Below are positions 36,212 through 44,070 of a DNA stretch of 64,000 bases, in pieces (the first letter of the stretch is position 1; every line of letters begins with the position of its first letter). The position numbers and the translations under genes are program-made. Source of the DNA: JAIEOG01 sp964519985 (GTDB lineage Bacteria; Bdellovibrionota; FAC87; UBA2466); contig CAZFMF010000007.1 in assembly GCA_964519985.1 (NCBI GenBank), positions 45,133 through 109,132 of the forward strand. Reading direction: 5' to 3'. The notes under the pieces were generated by a model. That model was not told the origin of the DNA. It saw only the letters and a program-made list of their open reading frames with translations, and searched no databases.

Positions 36212-38017
36212 ATGTGCGGGATCGCCGGTGCCTTTTCGACCGAATCAGAAAATCTGAATGAGCGAGATATTTCCGCCATGTGCGGGGCCATCGCCCACCG
36301 CGGTCCGGATGGTCAGGGCATCCACATTCGCGGCCAAGCGGCCTTGGGACACCGCCGATTGGCCATTTTGGATCTCAGCGAAAACGGCCGGCAACCCATG
36401 CTCCTGGGCGATCGGTACGCCATCACTTACAACGGCGAGATCTATAACTACCTCGAACTGCGCCAGGAACTCGAAGCGCTGGGCCATCCTTTTCACACCG
36501 GCACCGACACCGAAGTGCTCTTGCATGCCTACACGGAGTGGGGCGTCGACTGCCTCCGTCGATTTAACGGAATGTTTGCCTTCGTGCTGGTGGACTTCGC
36601 TACCCAGCGCGTTTTTCTCGCCCGTGACCGACTGGGCGTGAAGCCGCTCTACTATTACCGCGACGCGAAAACGTTCGTTTTTGCCTCCGAAATCAAAGCG
36701 CTTTGGAAACACCCGCGCGTCCAAAAGGAAGCGAACCGAGAGTATTGCACGCGTTACCTCACCGGCGGTCCCCGCGAATGGGAACGCGAAACCGCCTTCC
36801 GTGGTGTGTACCGCATTCTGAACGGACACTATCTCGAGGCGTCGATCGACGATCTCATTGCGGGTCGAGCCCAAGAACGCCGTTACTGGAATTTGGAAGC
36901 CGATCCTTCCGACGAGCCGTTCGATGCGGCCAAAGGCAGTCGCCTCGCCGAGGAGTACTTGGCGCTGCTGGACAGCGCCGTCGACTTGCGCTTGCGCTCC
37001 GACGTTCCGGTGGGGTCGGCCTTCTCGGGCGGATTGGACAGTTCGTCCGTCGTTTGGTTGATCAACCGCAAGCTCCGCGCGATGGGCAGCGCCGAAAAGC
37101 AAATGACCTTTTCGAGTGTGTACCAAACCGCGGAGGCGCGCGATTGCGACGAGAGCCGGTTTATCGAAAGTCTCGTCGGCTCCTTGCGTCTGAATTCGCA
37201 TTCGATCGAACCGAAAGTGGAAGATGTGGCCGAGGCGCACCGCCAGGTGCTGTACCACCTGGACACCCCGCCCGACAGTACGATCATGTCGAGCTGGCAC
37301 GTGTTCAAGCTCGTAGCCCAGACGCCGGTGAAAGTTACCCTCGATGGCCAGGGCGCCGACGAGCAACTCGCGGGCTATACCACCTACGTCTTGAATCATT
37401 TCTTCGCTTCGCGCTCCACCGCGCCGGAGGCCCGCAAATTCTGGCACAACCCTCAGATCCGCCGCCACGTTCTAGCCGGCACGGCCCTGAGTGCGACCGC
37501 GCGCATCCTGGGACGACCCACGGCCGTGCGTGTGGCGGGAACGCTCAAACGTTGCCGGCCGTACCTCGAGCCGCTGAATGAGCGGCTCGCGCGCGATACC
37601 ACGACGTATCTTTTGAATCTGATCCACTACGCGGATCGGTATTCCATGGCCCATAGCATTGAATCGCGCGGCCCTTTTCTCGACTACCGACTGGTGGAAT
37701 TCCTCGGTCGCACTCCGGCGGTTTACAAAATCCACGATGGGTGGGCGAAGTATCTAGCGCGCAAAGCCTTCGACGGAAAACTTCCCGCCGATCTCGTTTG
37801 GCGCAAAGACAAGATGGGTTGGCCCAATCCCGAACGCTACTGGTTCACCGGCCCTTTGCGTGGGTGGTTCACGGATCGAGTAAAGGGGTCCGAATTTCTG
37901 GCCAGTCTCACCCCGGTTTCCGACATCGATCGCCGCCTGAACGGGAGCGAACCCATGGTCGGGCTAGTGCGCTACCTCAACCTCGCCACCTGGCACGATA
38001 TCTTTTTCCGGCAATAA
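36212..38017 (+). CDS. Glutamine-dependent amidotransferase, asparagine synthetase B-like (second copy)
   Basis: 601 residues with an ideal AAGGAG ribosome-binding site overlapping the wzx stop. Cys2 in MCGIAGAFS, AHRGPDGQG, YNGEIYNYLELR, PP-loop SGGLDSS at about 271-277 and TLDGQGADEQLAGYTTY. The synthetase signature differs (GQGADEQLAGY) from the GDAGDELFGGY of the first copy, placing the two copies in different AsnB subgroups, so they are not a recent tandem duplication and probably amidate different acceptors. Confidence 0.9.
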   Translation: MCGIAGAFSTESENLNERDISAMCGAIAHRGPDGQGIHIRGQAALGHRRLAILDLSENGRQPMLLGDRYAITYNGEIYNYLELRQELEALGHPFHTGTDTEVLLHAYTEWGVDCLRRFNGMFAFVLVDFATQRVFLARDRLGVKPLYYYRDAKTFVFASEIKALWKHPRVQKEANREYCTRYLTGGPREWERETAFRGVYRILNGHYLEASIDDLIAGRAQERRYWNLEADPSDEPFDAAKGSRLAEEYLALLDSAVDLRLRSDVPVGSAFSGGLDSSSVVWLINRKLRAMGSAEKQMTFSSVYQTAEARDCDESRFIESLVGSLRLNSHSIEPKVEDVAEAHRQVLYHLDTPPDSTIMSSWHVFKLVAQTPVKVTLDGQGADEQLAGYTTYVLNHFFASRSTAPEARKFWHNPQIRRHVLAGTALSATARILGRPTAVRVAGTLKRCRPYLEPLNERLARDTTTYLLNLIHYADRYSMAHSIESRGPFLDYRLVEFLGRTPAVYKIHDGWAKYLARKAFDGKLPADLVWRKDKMGWPNPERYWFTGPLRGWFTDRVKGSEFLASLTPVSDIDRRLNGSEPMVGLVRYLNLATWHDIFFRQ

Positions 38018-38020
38018 CCG

Positions 38021-39025
38021 TCAGGAAGCAACGGAAGACGGTTGCCGCCGAAACCGCACGTAGAAGGCGGCGCCCAAGCAGTTGAAGAGCGTGGTGTAGA
38101 TCTGCACGAGGGTGCAAAGCGTCGCCCCCAACGCGGGGTTCGCCACGCCGGCCCACTGGAAAAGCGTGAAGAAAGCCACTTGTCCCACCCCGATCCCTCC
38201 CGGAAGAAAGGGAATCGACACGGCGATGACCCCCACCGGTACCACGAAGCAATACCGGCCAAAATCCAAGCCGATTCCCAATTCATCGCCTAAGAGTTTC
38301 CAGAACGCACTCGTGGCGAGTAGCGAAACCGCGGAAATCGCCAGCCCGGCCAGGACCGCCGAGGGCTGATCGCGGTAGCTTAAGACGGTTTCCAGCAGGC
38401 GCAGAGCGAAACCCCGCAAACCTCGATACCCTTCCGAACTCGGTGGCGTCGGACACCAGCGCCGGAAAAACGGGAGGTAAAAGAAAAGACCCCCGACGAC
38501 GCAGGTAATGGTAATCGCGGTGAGCGCGAAGCCCATCAACTCTAGTTGGGGATGCAACTCAAACCAGCGGCGATAGAAGAACAAGCAGCCCGCCGAAAAG
38601 AAGACGTACATTGCCAACCCCAACAGGCGATTCAATAAGACAGTAAAAACCGCGCGCGTCTTTCGATTGGGCTCAAGCCCCGCAAAGTACCAAGCCTTGA
38701 CGACGTCCCCGCCCGCCGCGCCCGGCATGAACGTCGTGAAGAAACCGCCCACCATGGTCAATTCGATCGCGCCCCAAAGTGGCAATTTGAGGCCCTGAGC
38801 CTTGGAGAGCAGCTGCCAGCGCCAGGAATTACAAAAGACGGTGAAGGCCAGAAATAGAAAAGCAATGCCCAGATTCCGCGGGCGAAACACCAACGCCCGC
38901 AGGGCACCAAAATCGATCATGCGAAACCGCAGCACGTAGTAGACAATCGCGATGCAAACCAACGCTCTTATCCAACCAAACCAAAACTTTGGAGTCCGGC
39001 CCCAAAAAAGTCGGTGCGGCCTCAT
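38021..39025 (-). CDS. UPF0104/LPG-synthase-TM-like flippase or accessory membrane protein
   Basis: 334 residues, about eight transmembrane helices. The segment FFTTFMPGAAGGDVVKAWYF and, near the C-terminus, SIPFLPGGIGVGQVAFFTLF are characteristic of the lysylphosphatidylglycerol-synthase transmembrane/UPF0104 (AglD-like) family, which has been linked to lipid or lipid-linked sugar translocation. Last gene of the minus unit GT2-KAS III-GNAT-ACP-this gene, 2 bases after the ACP. It may flip a polyprenyl-phosphate sugar or acylated product made by that unit. Confidence 0.78.
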   Translation of the reverse strand: MRPHRLFWGRTPKFWFGWIRALVCIAIVYYVLRFRMIDFGALRALVFRPRNLGIAFLFLAFTVFCNSWRWQLLSKAQGLKLPLWGAIELTMVGGFFTTFMPGAAGGDVVKAWYFAGLEPNRKTRAVFTVLLNRLLGLAMYVFFSAGCLFFYRRWFELHPQLELMGFALTAITITCVVGGLFFYLPFFRRWCPTPPSSEGYRGLRGFALRLLETVLSYRDQPSAVLAGLAISAVSLLATSAFWKLLGDELGIGLDFGRYCFVVPVGVIAVSIPFLPGGIGVGQVAFFTLFQWAGVANPALGATLCTLVQIYTTLFNCLGAAFYVRFRRQPSSVAS

Positions 39026-39027
39026 TG

Positions 39028-39321
39028 TTACTGAGCGACTTTGACGATGTACTGCTTCAACGACTGAACATCGGTGAACGGAAAAATGTTCCCGCCCATC
39101 GCCTGGTCGTCCGTCAGAGAAATGGAAATTCCGTATTTTTCGTTGAGCTCCGCCTCCACATCTGAAATGAGACAGACGAGCGCCAACGAATCCAACCCCG
39201 ACTGACGACCCACCAATGGCGAGTCGGGACCGACCGCCAATTTCTGCGCCGGAGGGCGCTCCGCATTGAGTTGGTGGAGCGCCTTGAGAATGACTTCCTC
39301 CGCGTTTTCAGGGCTTATCAT
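39028..39321 (-). CDS. Dedicated acyl carrier protein
   Basis: 97 residues from the ATG at 39321, chosen because AAGGAG lies 7-8 bases upstream. The phosphopantetheine attachment Ser45 is in SGLDSLALVCLI. The fold is the usual four-helix ACP with an acidic helix II region. It differs from housekeeping AcpP (which has the DSL motif in a strongly acidic context) and is embedded between a GNAT gene, with 14 bases overlap, and a membrane protein gene. It likely carries an acyl group made by the neighbouring KAS III for transfer to a sugar. Confidence 0.85.
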   Translation of the reverse strand: MISPENAEEVILKALHQLNAERPPAQKLAVGPDSPLVGRQSGLDSLALVCLISDVEAELNEKYGISISLTDDQAMGGNIFPFTDVQSLKQYIVKVAQ

Positions 39322-39910
39322 TTGGAACTCCTTCATTCGCCATTCGGACAATCGAATTCATCCTCGGAAGAGCGATCGTTTGAAACTCCTCGGATAGCAT
39401 CCCAATGCACACCGAATCAAAGAACTGGCCATCGAAGAACAGGTGGTTGCGCAAACGCCCTTCCTCCTTCATGCCCAGATATTTATGCCATTTGAGCAAT
39501 TGGCCGTTGGTCGACACCACACTCCCATAAACTCGATTCAGCTTCAAAGTCATAAAGGCAAACTCGTAGAGGAGCTTCATGGCTTCCACCGCCACGGGCG
39601 CCAAGGCGGCTTCCGCGGGTTCCCCAATTAAGAACCGAGCGGCTTCCGCTCGCCGGTGCGCTAAGCTGACATCGACCAAGGACAACATGCCAATCGGCAG
39701 CTTCGCCTTGTTCTCAATGACGAAGTTGTACTCGGTTTCCGGCCGGGCGGCGATCCAGGCTCGCTGAGCCTCCACCGTCTCGGCGCCGCGGTTCATCCGG
39801 GCGCCCTTCTCACCTTGCCGCCAACGTAGGGTGCGCTCGGCATCGTCCATCGACAATGACCGCAAATCGACGAACTTCCCCTGCAACGTTAGGCTTCGTT
39901 CGGCGGACAC
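39308..39910 (-). CDS. GNAT-family N-acyltransferase
   Basis: 200 residues from a GTG at 39910, selected because GGAG lies 5 bases upstream; longer frames exist but would overlap the KAS III gene further. The domain shows the RimJ/RimL-type (Acetyltransf_3) pattern: LRSLSMDDAERTLRWR, then NFVIENKAKLPIGMLSLVDVS and a late LNRVYGSVVSTNGQLLKWHKYLGMKEEG segment that forms the acyl-CoA or acyl-pantetheine site. Located between KAS III and ACP genes with overlaps on both sides, it may use acyl-ACP instead of acyl-CoA to acylate an amino sugar. Confidence 0.8.
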   Translation of the reverse strand: MSAERSLTLQGKFVDLRSLSMDDAERTLRWRQGEKGARMNRGAETVEAQRAWIAARPETEYNFVIENKAKLPIGMLSLVDVSLAHRRAEAARFLIGEPAEAALAPVAVEAMKLLYEFAFMTLKLNRVYGSVVSTNGQLLKWHKYLGMKEEGRLRNHLFFDGQFFDSVCIGMLSEEFQTIALPRMNSIVRMANEGVPNDKP

Positions 39911-40935
39911 GGCCCCTCCGCGGGCGAACCATTTTCTAATACGCAAGTCGCCCATGAAAAGCCCACTCCGAAACCAGAGATCAAGATTTTTCCGGGCGGG
40001 AGTCTCCCCGATCGCATCGCGTCGTGGAGAGCAATCGGGATAGAAGCGGAAACCGTATTTCCCCATTTTTCCAGATTGGTGAAGAGCCGATCCGAGGGAA
40101 CTTTCAGCAGCCGTCCTAACGAGTCCAAAGCCATTTTACTCGCCTGGTGGAAAACAAAAAACGCGATATCGTCGGAGGTGAGACGAAGCTTGTCGAGTAG
40201 CGCGCGCACTTGCCGCGGAACGTTGGAAGTGACGAAGTTGAGCACGCCCAAGCCATCCATCTGGATGTGCTCATCGCTGCGCCGATTCCCGCTCGCGTCC
40301 TCGCGTACCAAGGCGGTTTCCGGTGAACGGGGATTGCGAAAGCCCCCCGCCGGAACGATAAACTTGTCGAAGTACTTTCCCGCCGTCTCCGCAACGCCAC
40401 CGATCAATTTCAAACCCGGGCCCTCGCCACTCAACCACGAGACGGCGGCCCCATCACCGAATAGGACGCGGGCCGAACGATCTTCGGGATGGATGTATTT
40501 GGAATAGGTATCCCCATTGACGAGCAGAACGTTTTTGCACGTGCCCGTCGCAACCAGCCCCTCGGCGATGAGCAGGCCATACACGAAGCCCGAACAGGCC
40601 AGGTTAAAGTCGAAAGCGAAAACGCGCGTTCCCAATCCGAGATCCCGATGCAGAAGCGCCGAATTGGAAGGCATGGGGTAGTCGCCACTTTGCGTGCAGA
40701 AGATCAGGCCGTCGAGTTTCTCCGGTAGGTCGGGGTGACGCGCAAAGAGCGCCCGGCAGGCCTGGCGGGCCAGATCCAACGCCGTCTCCTGCGGACCCGC
40801 CACGCGACGCTCCAAAACTCCGGCGCGTTGCTCGACCTGTTTCATATCCCAGTGCGGATACGATTCCCCTAGCTTGGCGTTGCTCAACGTCTGTTCCGGT
40901 AGGTAGCAGGCAATGTCGCGAAGGAAGAGCGCCAT
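39889..40935 (-). CDS. 3-oxoacyl-ACP synthase III-like enzyme (KAS III/FabH family)
   Basis: 348 residues with the complete triad Cys114 (NLACSGFVYG), His263 (VFHQASKMAL) and Asn293 (WGNTVSASIP). This fold condenses acyl-CoA with malonyl-ACP, or in some secondary-metabolism members transfers an acyl group directly to an alcohol or amine. It starts immediately after the GT2 stop with no gap and overlaps the GNAT gene by 22 bases. Its place in a glycan locus with its own ACP argues against a housekeeping FabH. Confidence 0.9.
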   Translation of the reverse strand: MALFLRDIACYLPEQTLSNAKLGESYPHWDMKQVEQRAGVLERRVAGPQETALDLARQACRALFARHPDLPEKLDGLIFCTQSGDYPMPSNSALLHRDLGLGTRVFAFDFNLACSGFVYGLLIAEGLVATGTCKNVLLVNGDTYSKYIHPEDRSARVLFGDGAAVSWLSGEGPGLKLIGGVAETAGKYFDKFIVPAGGFRNPRSPETALVREDASGNRRSDEHIQMDGLGVLNFVTSNVPRQVRALLDKLRLTSDDIAFFVFHQASKMALDSLGRLLKVPSDRLFTNLEKWGNTVSASIPIALHDAMRSGRLPPGKILISGFGVGFSWATCVLENGSPAEGPCPPNEA

Positions 40936-41916
40936 CTAATCTCCGTAGAAAGTGAGTGAATCCCCTTTGCGTGCTCCCGCTTCCGCGTTCGCTCCCCTCG
41001 ACGACGCCAACACGAAAAACAGAGGGCGATTCTTGGTGTTTTCGAAAGTGCGCCACAGATACTCGCCGATCACGCCCAACCCAAAAAGGTTCAGGCCGCC
41101 GAAAAAAAGAATCAGAATAGCGGTCGCGGAATAGCCGGGAATTTGGGTCGTATGAATAAACAGACGATCAATCAGAATGAGCCCGCCCCAAACGACCGCA
41201 ATGAAAAGGCCAATACCGCCGGAGAACGTGAGGAGACGAATCGGGAGCCCAGAGAACGCGAAGACGGTATCCAGCATATAGCGAATTTTTGCGCTGAATC
41301 GCCAAGCGCTCTTGCCCACCAAACGGGGCAGGCGTTGGTACGTCACTTCCTCGCGACGGAACCCCATCCAAAAGATCAATCCGATCAAAGTCGAGTTGGC
41401 CTCGCGCAGGGCCAGCAGATGGTCGCGAAAAACCCGGTTACAGGCAAAGACATCCACTCCGCCTTCCGGAATCTCCTTCTGCACCCACCGACGATAGATC
41501 TTCCAGAACCACCGAGAGGCCAGCTGAGAAAACCATGGATCGTTCCGATTCTCCCGACGCCCCACGACGATATCGCACTCCCCGGTCGCCAAGCGACGGA
41601 AGAACCGAATCATCAACTCCGGGGGTTCCTGCAGGTCCGCCGCCATGACCCCGTACCACTGACCGTGCGCCGCTTCCATTCCCGCCCGGACGGCTAAAGT
41701 GGATCCGAAATTTCGACTCAGTAAAAGAAGCTGGTATTCGAACGACTGGCGGGGAAGATTCTCTTTCAGATAGGCGAAGCTACCATCCGGACTTCCGTCC
41801 ACCACGAAAACGACTTCCAGAGGTAGGTCGAGCTCCCGCCGGAGCGCTTCTAGGCAGATCAAGAGGGAAGGAAGATTTCCTTCGTTCCGGTAAACGGGAA
41901 TAATGATTGAATACAA
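40936..41916 (-). CDS. Membrane-anchored GT2 glycosyltransferase (GtrB/DPM-type)
   Basis: 326 residues from a TTG start giving Met-Tyr-Ser-Ile-Ile-Ile-Pro. GT-A domain with IIPVYRNEGNLP, VFVVDGSPDGS and MAADLQEPPEL, then two C-terminal transmembrane helices (about 230-255 and 265-290) ending in FGLGVIGEYLWRTF. This is the polyprenyl-phosphate glycosyltransferase architecture (GtrB, ArnC, DPM1): it loads a sugar onto undecaprenyl phosphate for later transfer outside the membrane. First gene of the acyl module. The two GT-C-like proteins in the locus are possible users of its product. Confidence 0.88.
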   Translation of the reverse strand: MYSIIIPVYRNEGNLPSLLICLEALRRELDLPLEVVFVVDGSPDGSFAYLKENLPRQSFEYQLLLLSRNFGSTLAVRAGMEAAHGQWYGVMAADLQEPPELMIRFFRRLATGECDIVVGRRENRNDPWFSQLASRWFWKIYRRWVQKEIPEGGVDVFACNRVFRDHLLALREANSTLIGLIFWMGFRREEVTYQRLPRLVGKSAWRFSAKIRYMLDTVFAFSGLPIRLLTFSGGIGLFIAVVWGGLILIDRLFIHTTQIPGYSATAILILFFGGLNLFGLGVIGEYLWRTFENTKNRPLFFVLASSRGANAEAGARKGDSLTFYGD

Positions 41917-42031
41917 GCAGCCGACACCTTTATCCTATCGTCGAATTCATCCCCCGAAACCCTAGGCGCGTCAAGCTCGCACCCATCGGACCGTTTACAA
42001 GAATCGCCCCGCCTAGTACTTCTGCAGGGTC

Positions 42032-43168
42032 ATGGAAAAAGGCCAGAAAATCGTACTTTTGAATGACTTCCGAGCGCACTGGGATGCCGTCCGCGCGGAC
42101 ACTTTGGCGGCAGTGGAAGCGGTCGGGGCTTCCGGACACTGGATTCTGGGCCCGCAAGTGGAAAACTTCGAAGCCGCGTTGGCCCGTTTTTGGGGAATCG
42201 ACTTTGCCGTGGGTTGTGCGAACGGCACTGATGCGCTTGAGCTCGCATTGCACGCGCTCGATCTCGCTCCGGGTCAAAAAGTTTTGACCACGCCTCTCAG
42301 TGCATTTGCCTCCACCTTGGCCATTTTGCGGGCCGGGGGAAAACCGGTCTTTGTCGATGTGGATAGGTTTGGTTTGGTGGATTTGGACCAAACCGAAATC
42401 GCGCTCAAAGCCGATCCCGAAATTCGCTTTTTCTTGCCGGTTCACCTGTACGGCCACGCCCTCGATCTCGATCGCCTGCAAGCCCTGCGCGATCGGTACG
42501 ATCTCAAGATTGTCGAGGATTGCGCGCAGTCGATTGGCGCGCGAAGTGAAAACCGGGTTTGTGGGTCCGTCGGACAAATCGCCGGGACGAGTTTCTACCC
42601 CACCAAAAACTTAGGCGCGATGGGAGACGGCGGGGCGTTGCTGACGGGTTCGGAGGTGCTGGCCAACCGGTGCAAGTCCCTGCGCAACTACGGCCAAACC
42701 ACCCGCTACGAACACGCGTTGATGGGGATGAATAGTCGGTTAGACGAATTGCACGCGGCGATCCTAGAACGTGCTGTTCTGCCGCGTCTGGCCGCCGCCA
42801 CCGAAACGCGGAAGCAAATCGCCCAGTTTTACCTCGAGAACTTGCATCACCCGGATATGGAGATCCTCGGCCAACCGGAGAAAAGCGAGTCGGTGTGGCA
42901 CCTTTTCCCGGTATTGGTCCGGGGGCGCCAAAGTCTTCAAGCGTGGCTCACGGAAAACGGCGTGCAATCGGGCGTGCATTACCCCAAGGGCATCCCGTTT
43001 CAGGACTGCATGGCGGATCAGATCGCCGTGCCGAGTCGGCGGGATCTCGAACGCAGCGAGATCTTCGCCGCCAACGAACTTTCGCTTCCCATCCACGCCT
43101 ACCTTTCCCAAGCCGATCGCGAACGCGTCGTCGACGCCTGCAACCGCTGGCCGGGGGCCCGCACGTGA
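42032..43168 (+). CDS. dTDP-3-keto-6-deoxyhexose aminotransferase (FdtB-like)
   Basis: 378 residues, DegT/DnrJ/EryC1 family. PLP Lys192 in FYPTKNLGAMGDGG, with GHWILGPQVENFE and GCANGTDALELAL typical of the FdtB/QdtB group. The next gene, overlapping by 4 bases (GTGA), encodes the matching 3,4-ketoisomerase fused to an acyltransferase, so the likely reaction is 3-amination of dTDP-3-keto-6-deoxygalactose to dTDP-Fuc3N. The dTDP-4-keto-6-deoxyglucose precursor is made by RmlA and RmlB encoded at 57-59 kb. Third aminotransferase of this superfamily in the window. Confidence 0.85.
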   Translation: MEKGQKIVLLNDFRAHWDAVRADTLAAVEAVGASGHWILGPQVENFEAALARFWGIDFAVGCANGTDALELALHALDLAPGQKVLTTPLSAFASTLAILRAGGKPVFVDVDRFGLVDLDQTEIALKADPEIRFFLPVHLYGHALDLDRLQALRDRYDLKIVEDCAQSIGARSENRVCGSVGQIAGTSFYPTKNLGAMGDGGALLTGSEVLANRCKSLRNYGQTTRYEHALMGMNSRLDELHAAILERAVLPRLAAATETRKQIAQFYLENLHHPDMEILGQPEKSESVWHLFPVLVRGRQSLQAWLTENGVQSGVHYPKGIPFQDCMADQIAVPSRRDLERSEIFAANELSLPIHAYLSQADRERVVDACNRWPGART

Positions 43169-44070
43169 ACTATTCCATCCATTCCAGTTCGCTCTGTGAG
43201 TCGGTTCATGTCGGCTCGGATACGCGCATCGGCGCGTTCTCCCACGTTCAAGCGGGCGCGCGCATCGGCACCGCGTGTTCCATCGGCGATCACGTTCTCG
43301 TGGAGCCCGACGTAGTTCTAGGGGATCGCGTGAAGGTGGAATCGGGCGTGCAGTTGCGTAACGGTTTGCGCGTGGGCAATGGCGTCGAAATCGGATCGAA
43401 CGTGACGTTTTGTTCCCAGATCGATGGCCCCGCGACCACCCTTTCCGAGGGAGCCTCGATCGGCGGGGGAGCAACCCTACACCCGGGGCTCACGATCGGC
43501 GTCAATGCCCGAGTGGAACCCGGCTCGGTCGTCTTGCGATCGGTCCCGGCCGAGACCGTTGTCGTCGGCAACCCGGCCCGGATCGTCGGCTATACCGGCG
43601 CCCACCGGAAATCCCACCCTCCCTTTGTCGACAGCGCGAAACCCGGAGACGTGCGTTCCGGAGGCGTGAAGGGCGTGACTTTGCATAAACTCCCGCTCGT
43701 GCGCGATTTGCGCGGCGACCTCTCGGCGGGCGAATTCGAGCAAAATGTTCCTTTCCGTCCGAAACGGTATTTCTTGGTCTTCGACGTTCCGTCGGCGGAA
43801 ATCCGCGGCGAACACGCCCACAAGGAATGCCAACAGTTTCTCATCTGCGTGCGCGGCTCCTGCTCCGTCCTGGTCACCGATGGCAAGACAACGGAGGAGT
43901 TCCCGCTCGCTCAACCCAACCTCGGCTTGTACCTACCGCCCATGGTTTGGGGCGTTCAGCACAAATACAGCGCGGACGCCGTCTTGCTCGTCTTCGCCTC
44001 TCACCACTACGATCCGAATGACTACATTCGGGATTACGACGCCTTTCGCCGCTTGCTGGGTAGCGAATGA
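43165..44070 (+). CDS. Bifunctional dTDP-sugar N-acyltransferase/3,4-ketoisomerase (WxcM/FdtD type)
   Basis: 301 residues from a GTG overlapping the FdtB-like stop. Residues 1-145 form a left-handed beta-helix of hexapeptide repeats (IGTACSIGDHV, IGSNVTF, IGGGATLHPG, VVVGNPARIVG), the N-acyltransferase part. Residues about 168-301 are a cupin of the FdtA/WxcM ketoisomerase family, with RGEHAHK at 214-220 supplying the active-site His pair. The fusion matches WxcM and FdtD, which isomerise dTDP-4-keto-6-deoxyglucose and N-acylate the amino product. In the acyltransferase half, the loop that in WbpD-like enzymes reads FTN...P is short (FCSQIDGPATT), so acyl specificity may differ. Confidence 0.88.
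   Translation: MNYSIHSSSLCESVHVGSDTRIGAFSHVQAGARIGTACSIGDHVLVEPDVVLGDRVKVESGVQLRNGLRVGNGVEIGSNVTFCSQIDGPATTLSEGASIGGGATLHPGLTIGVNARVEPGSVVLRSVPAETVVVGNPARIVGYTGAHRKSHPPFVDSAKPGDVRSGGVKGVTLHKLPLVRDLRGDLSAGEFEQNVPFRPKRYFLVFDVPSAEIRGEHAHKECQQFLICVRGSCSVLVTDGKTTEEFPLAQPNLGLYLPPMVWGVQHKYSADAVLLVFASHHYDPNDYIRDYDAFRRLLGSE

Noticed and set aside
42895..43164. Extension of the WxcM-like protein into the aminotransferase gene
   Set aside because: Residues upstream of the GTG at 43165 are the out-of-frame reading of the FdtB-like gene; GTGA overlap is the natural start.
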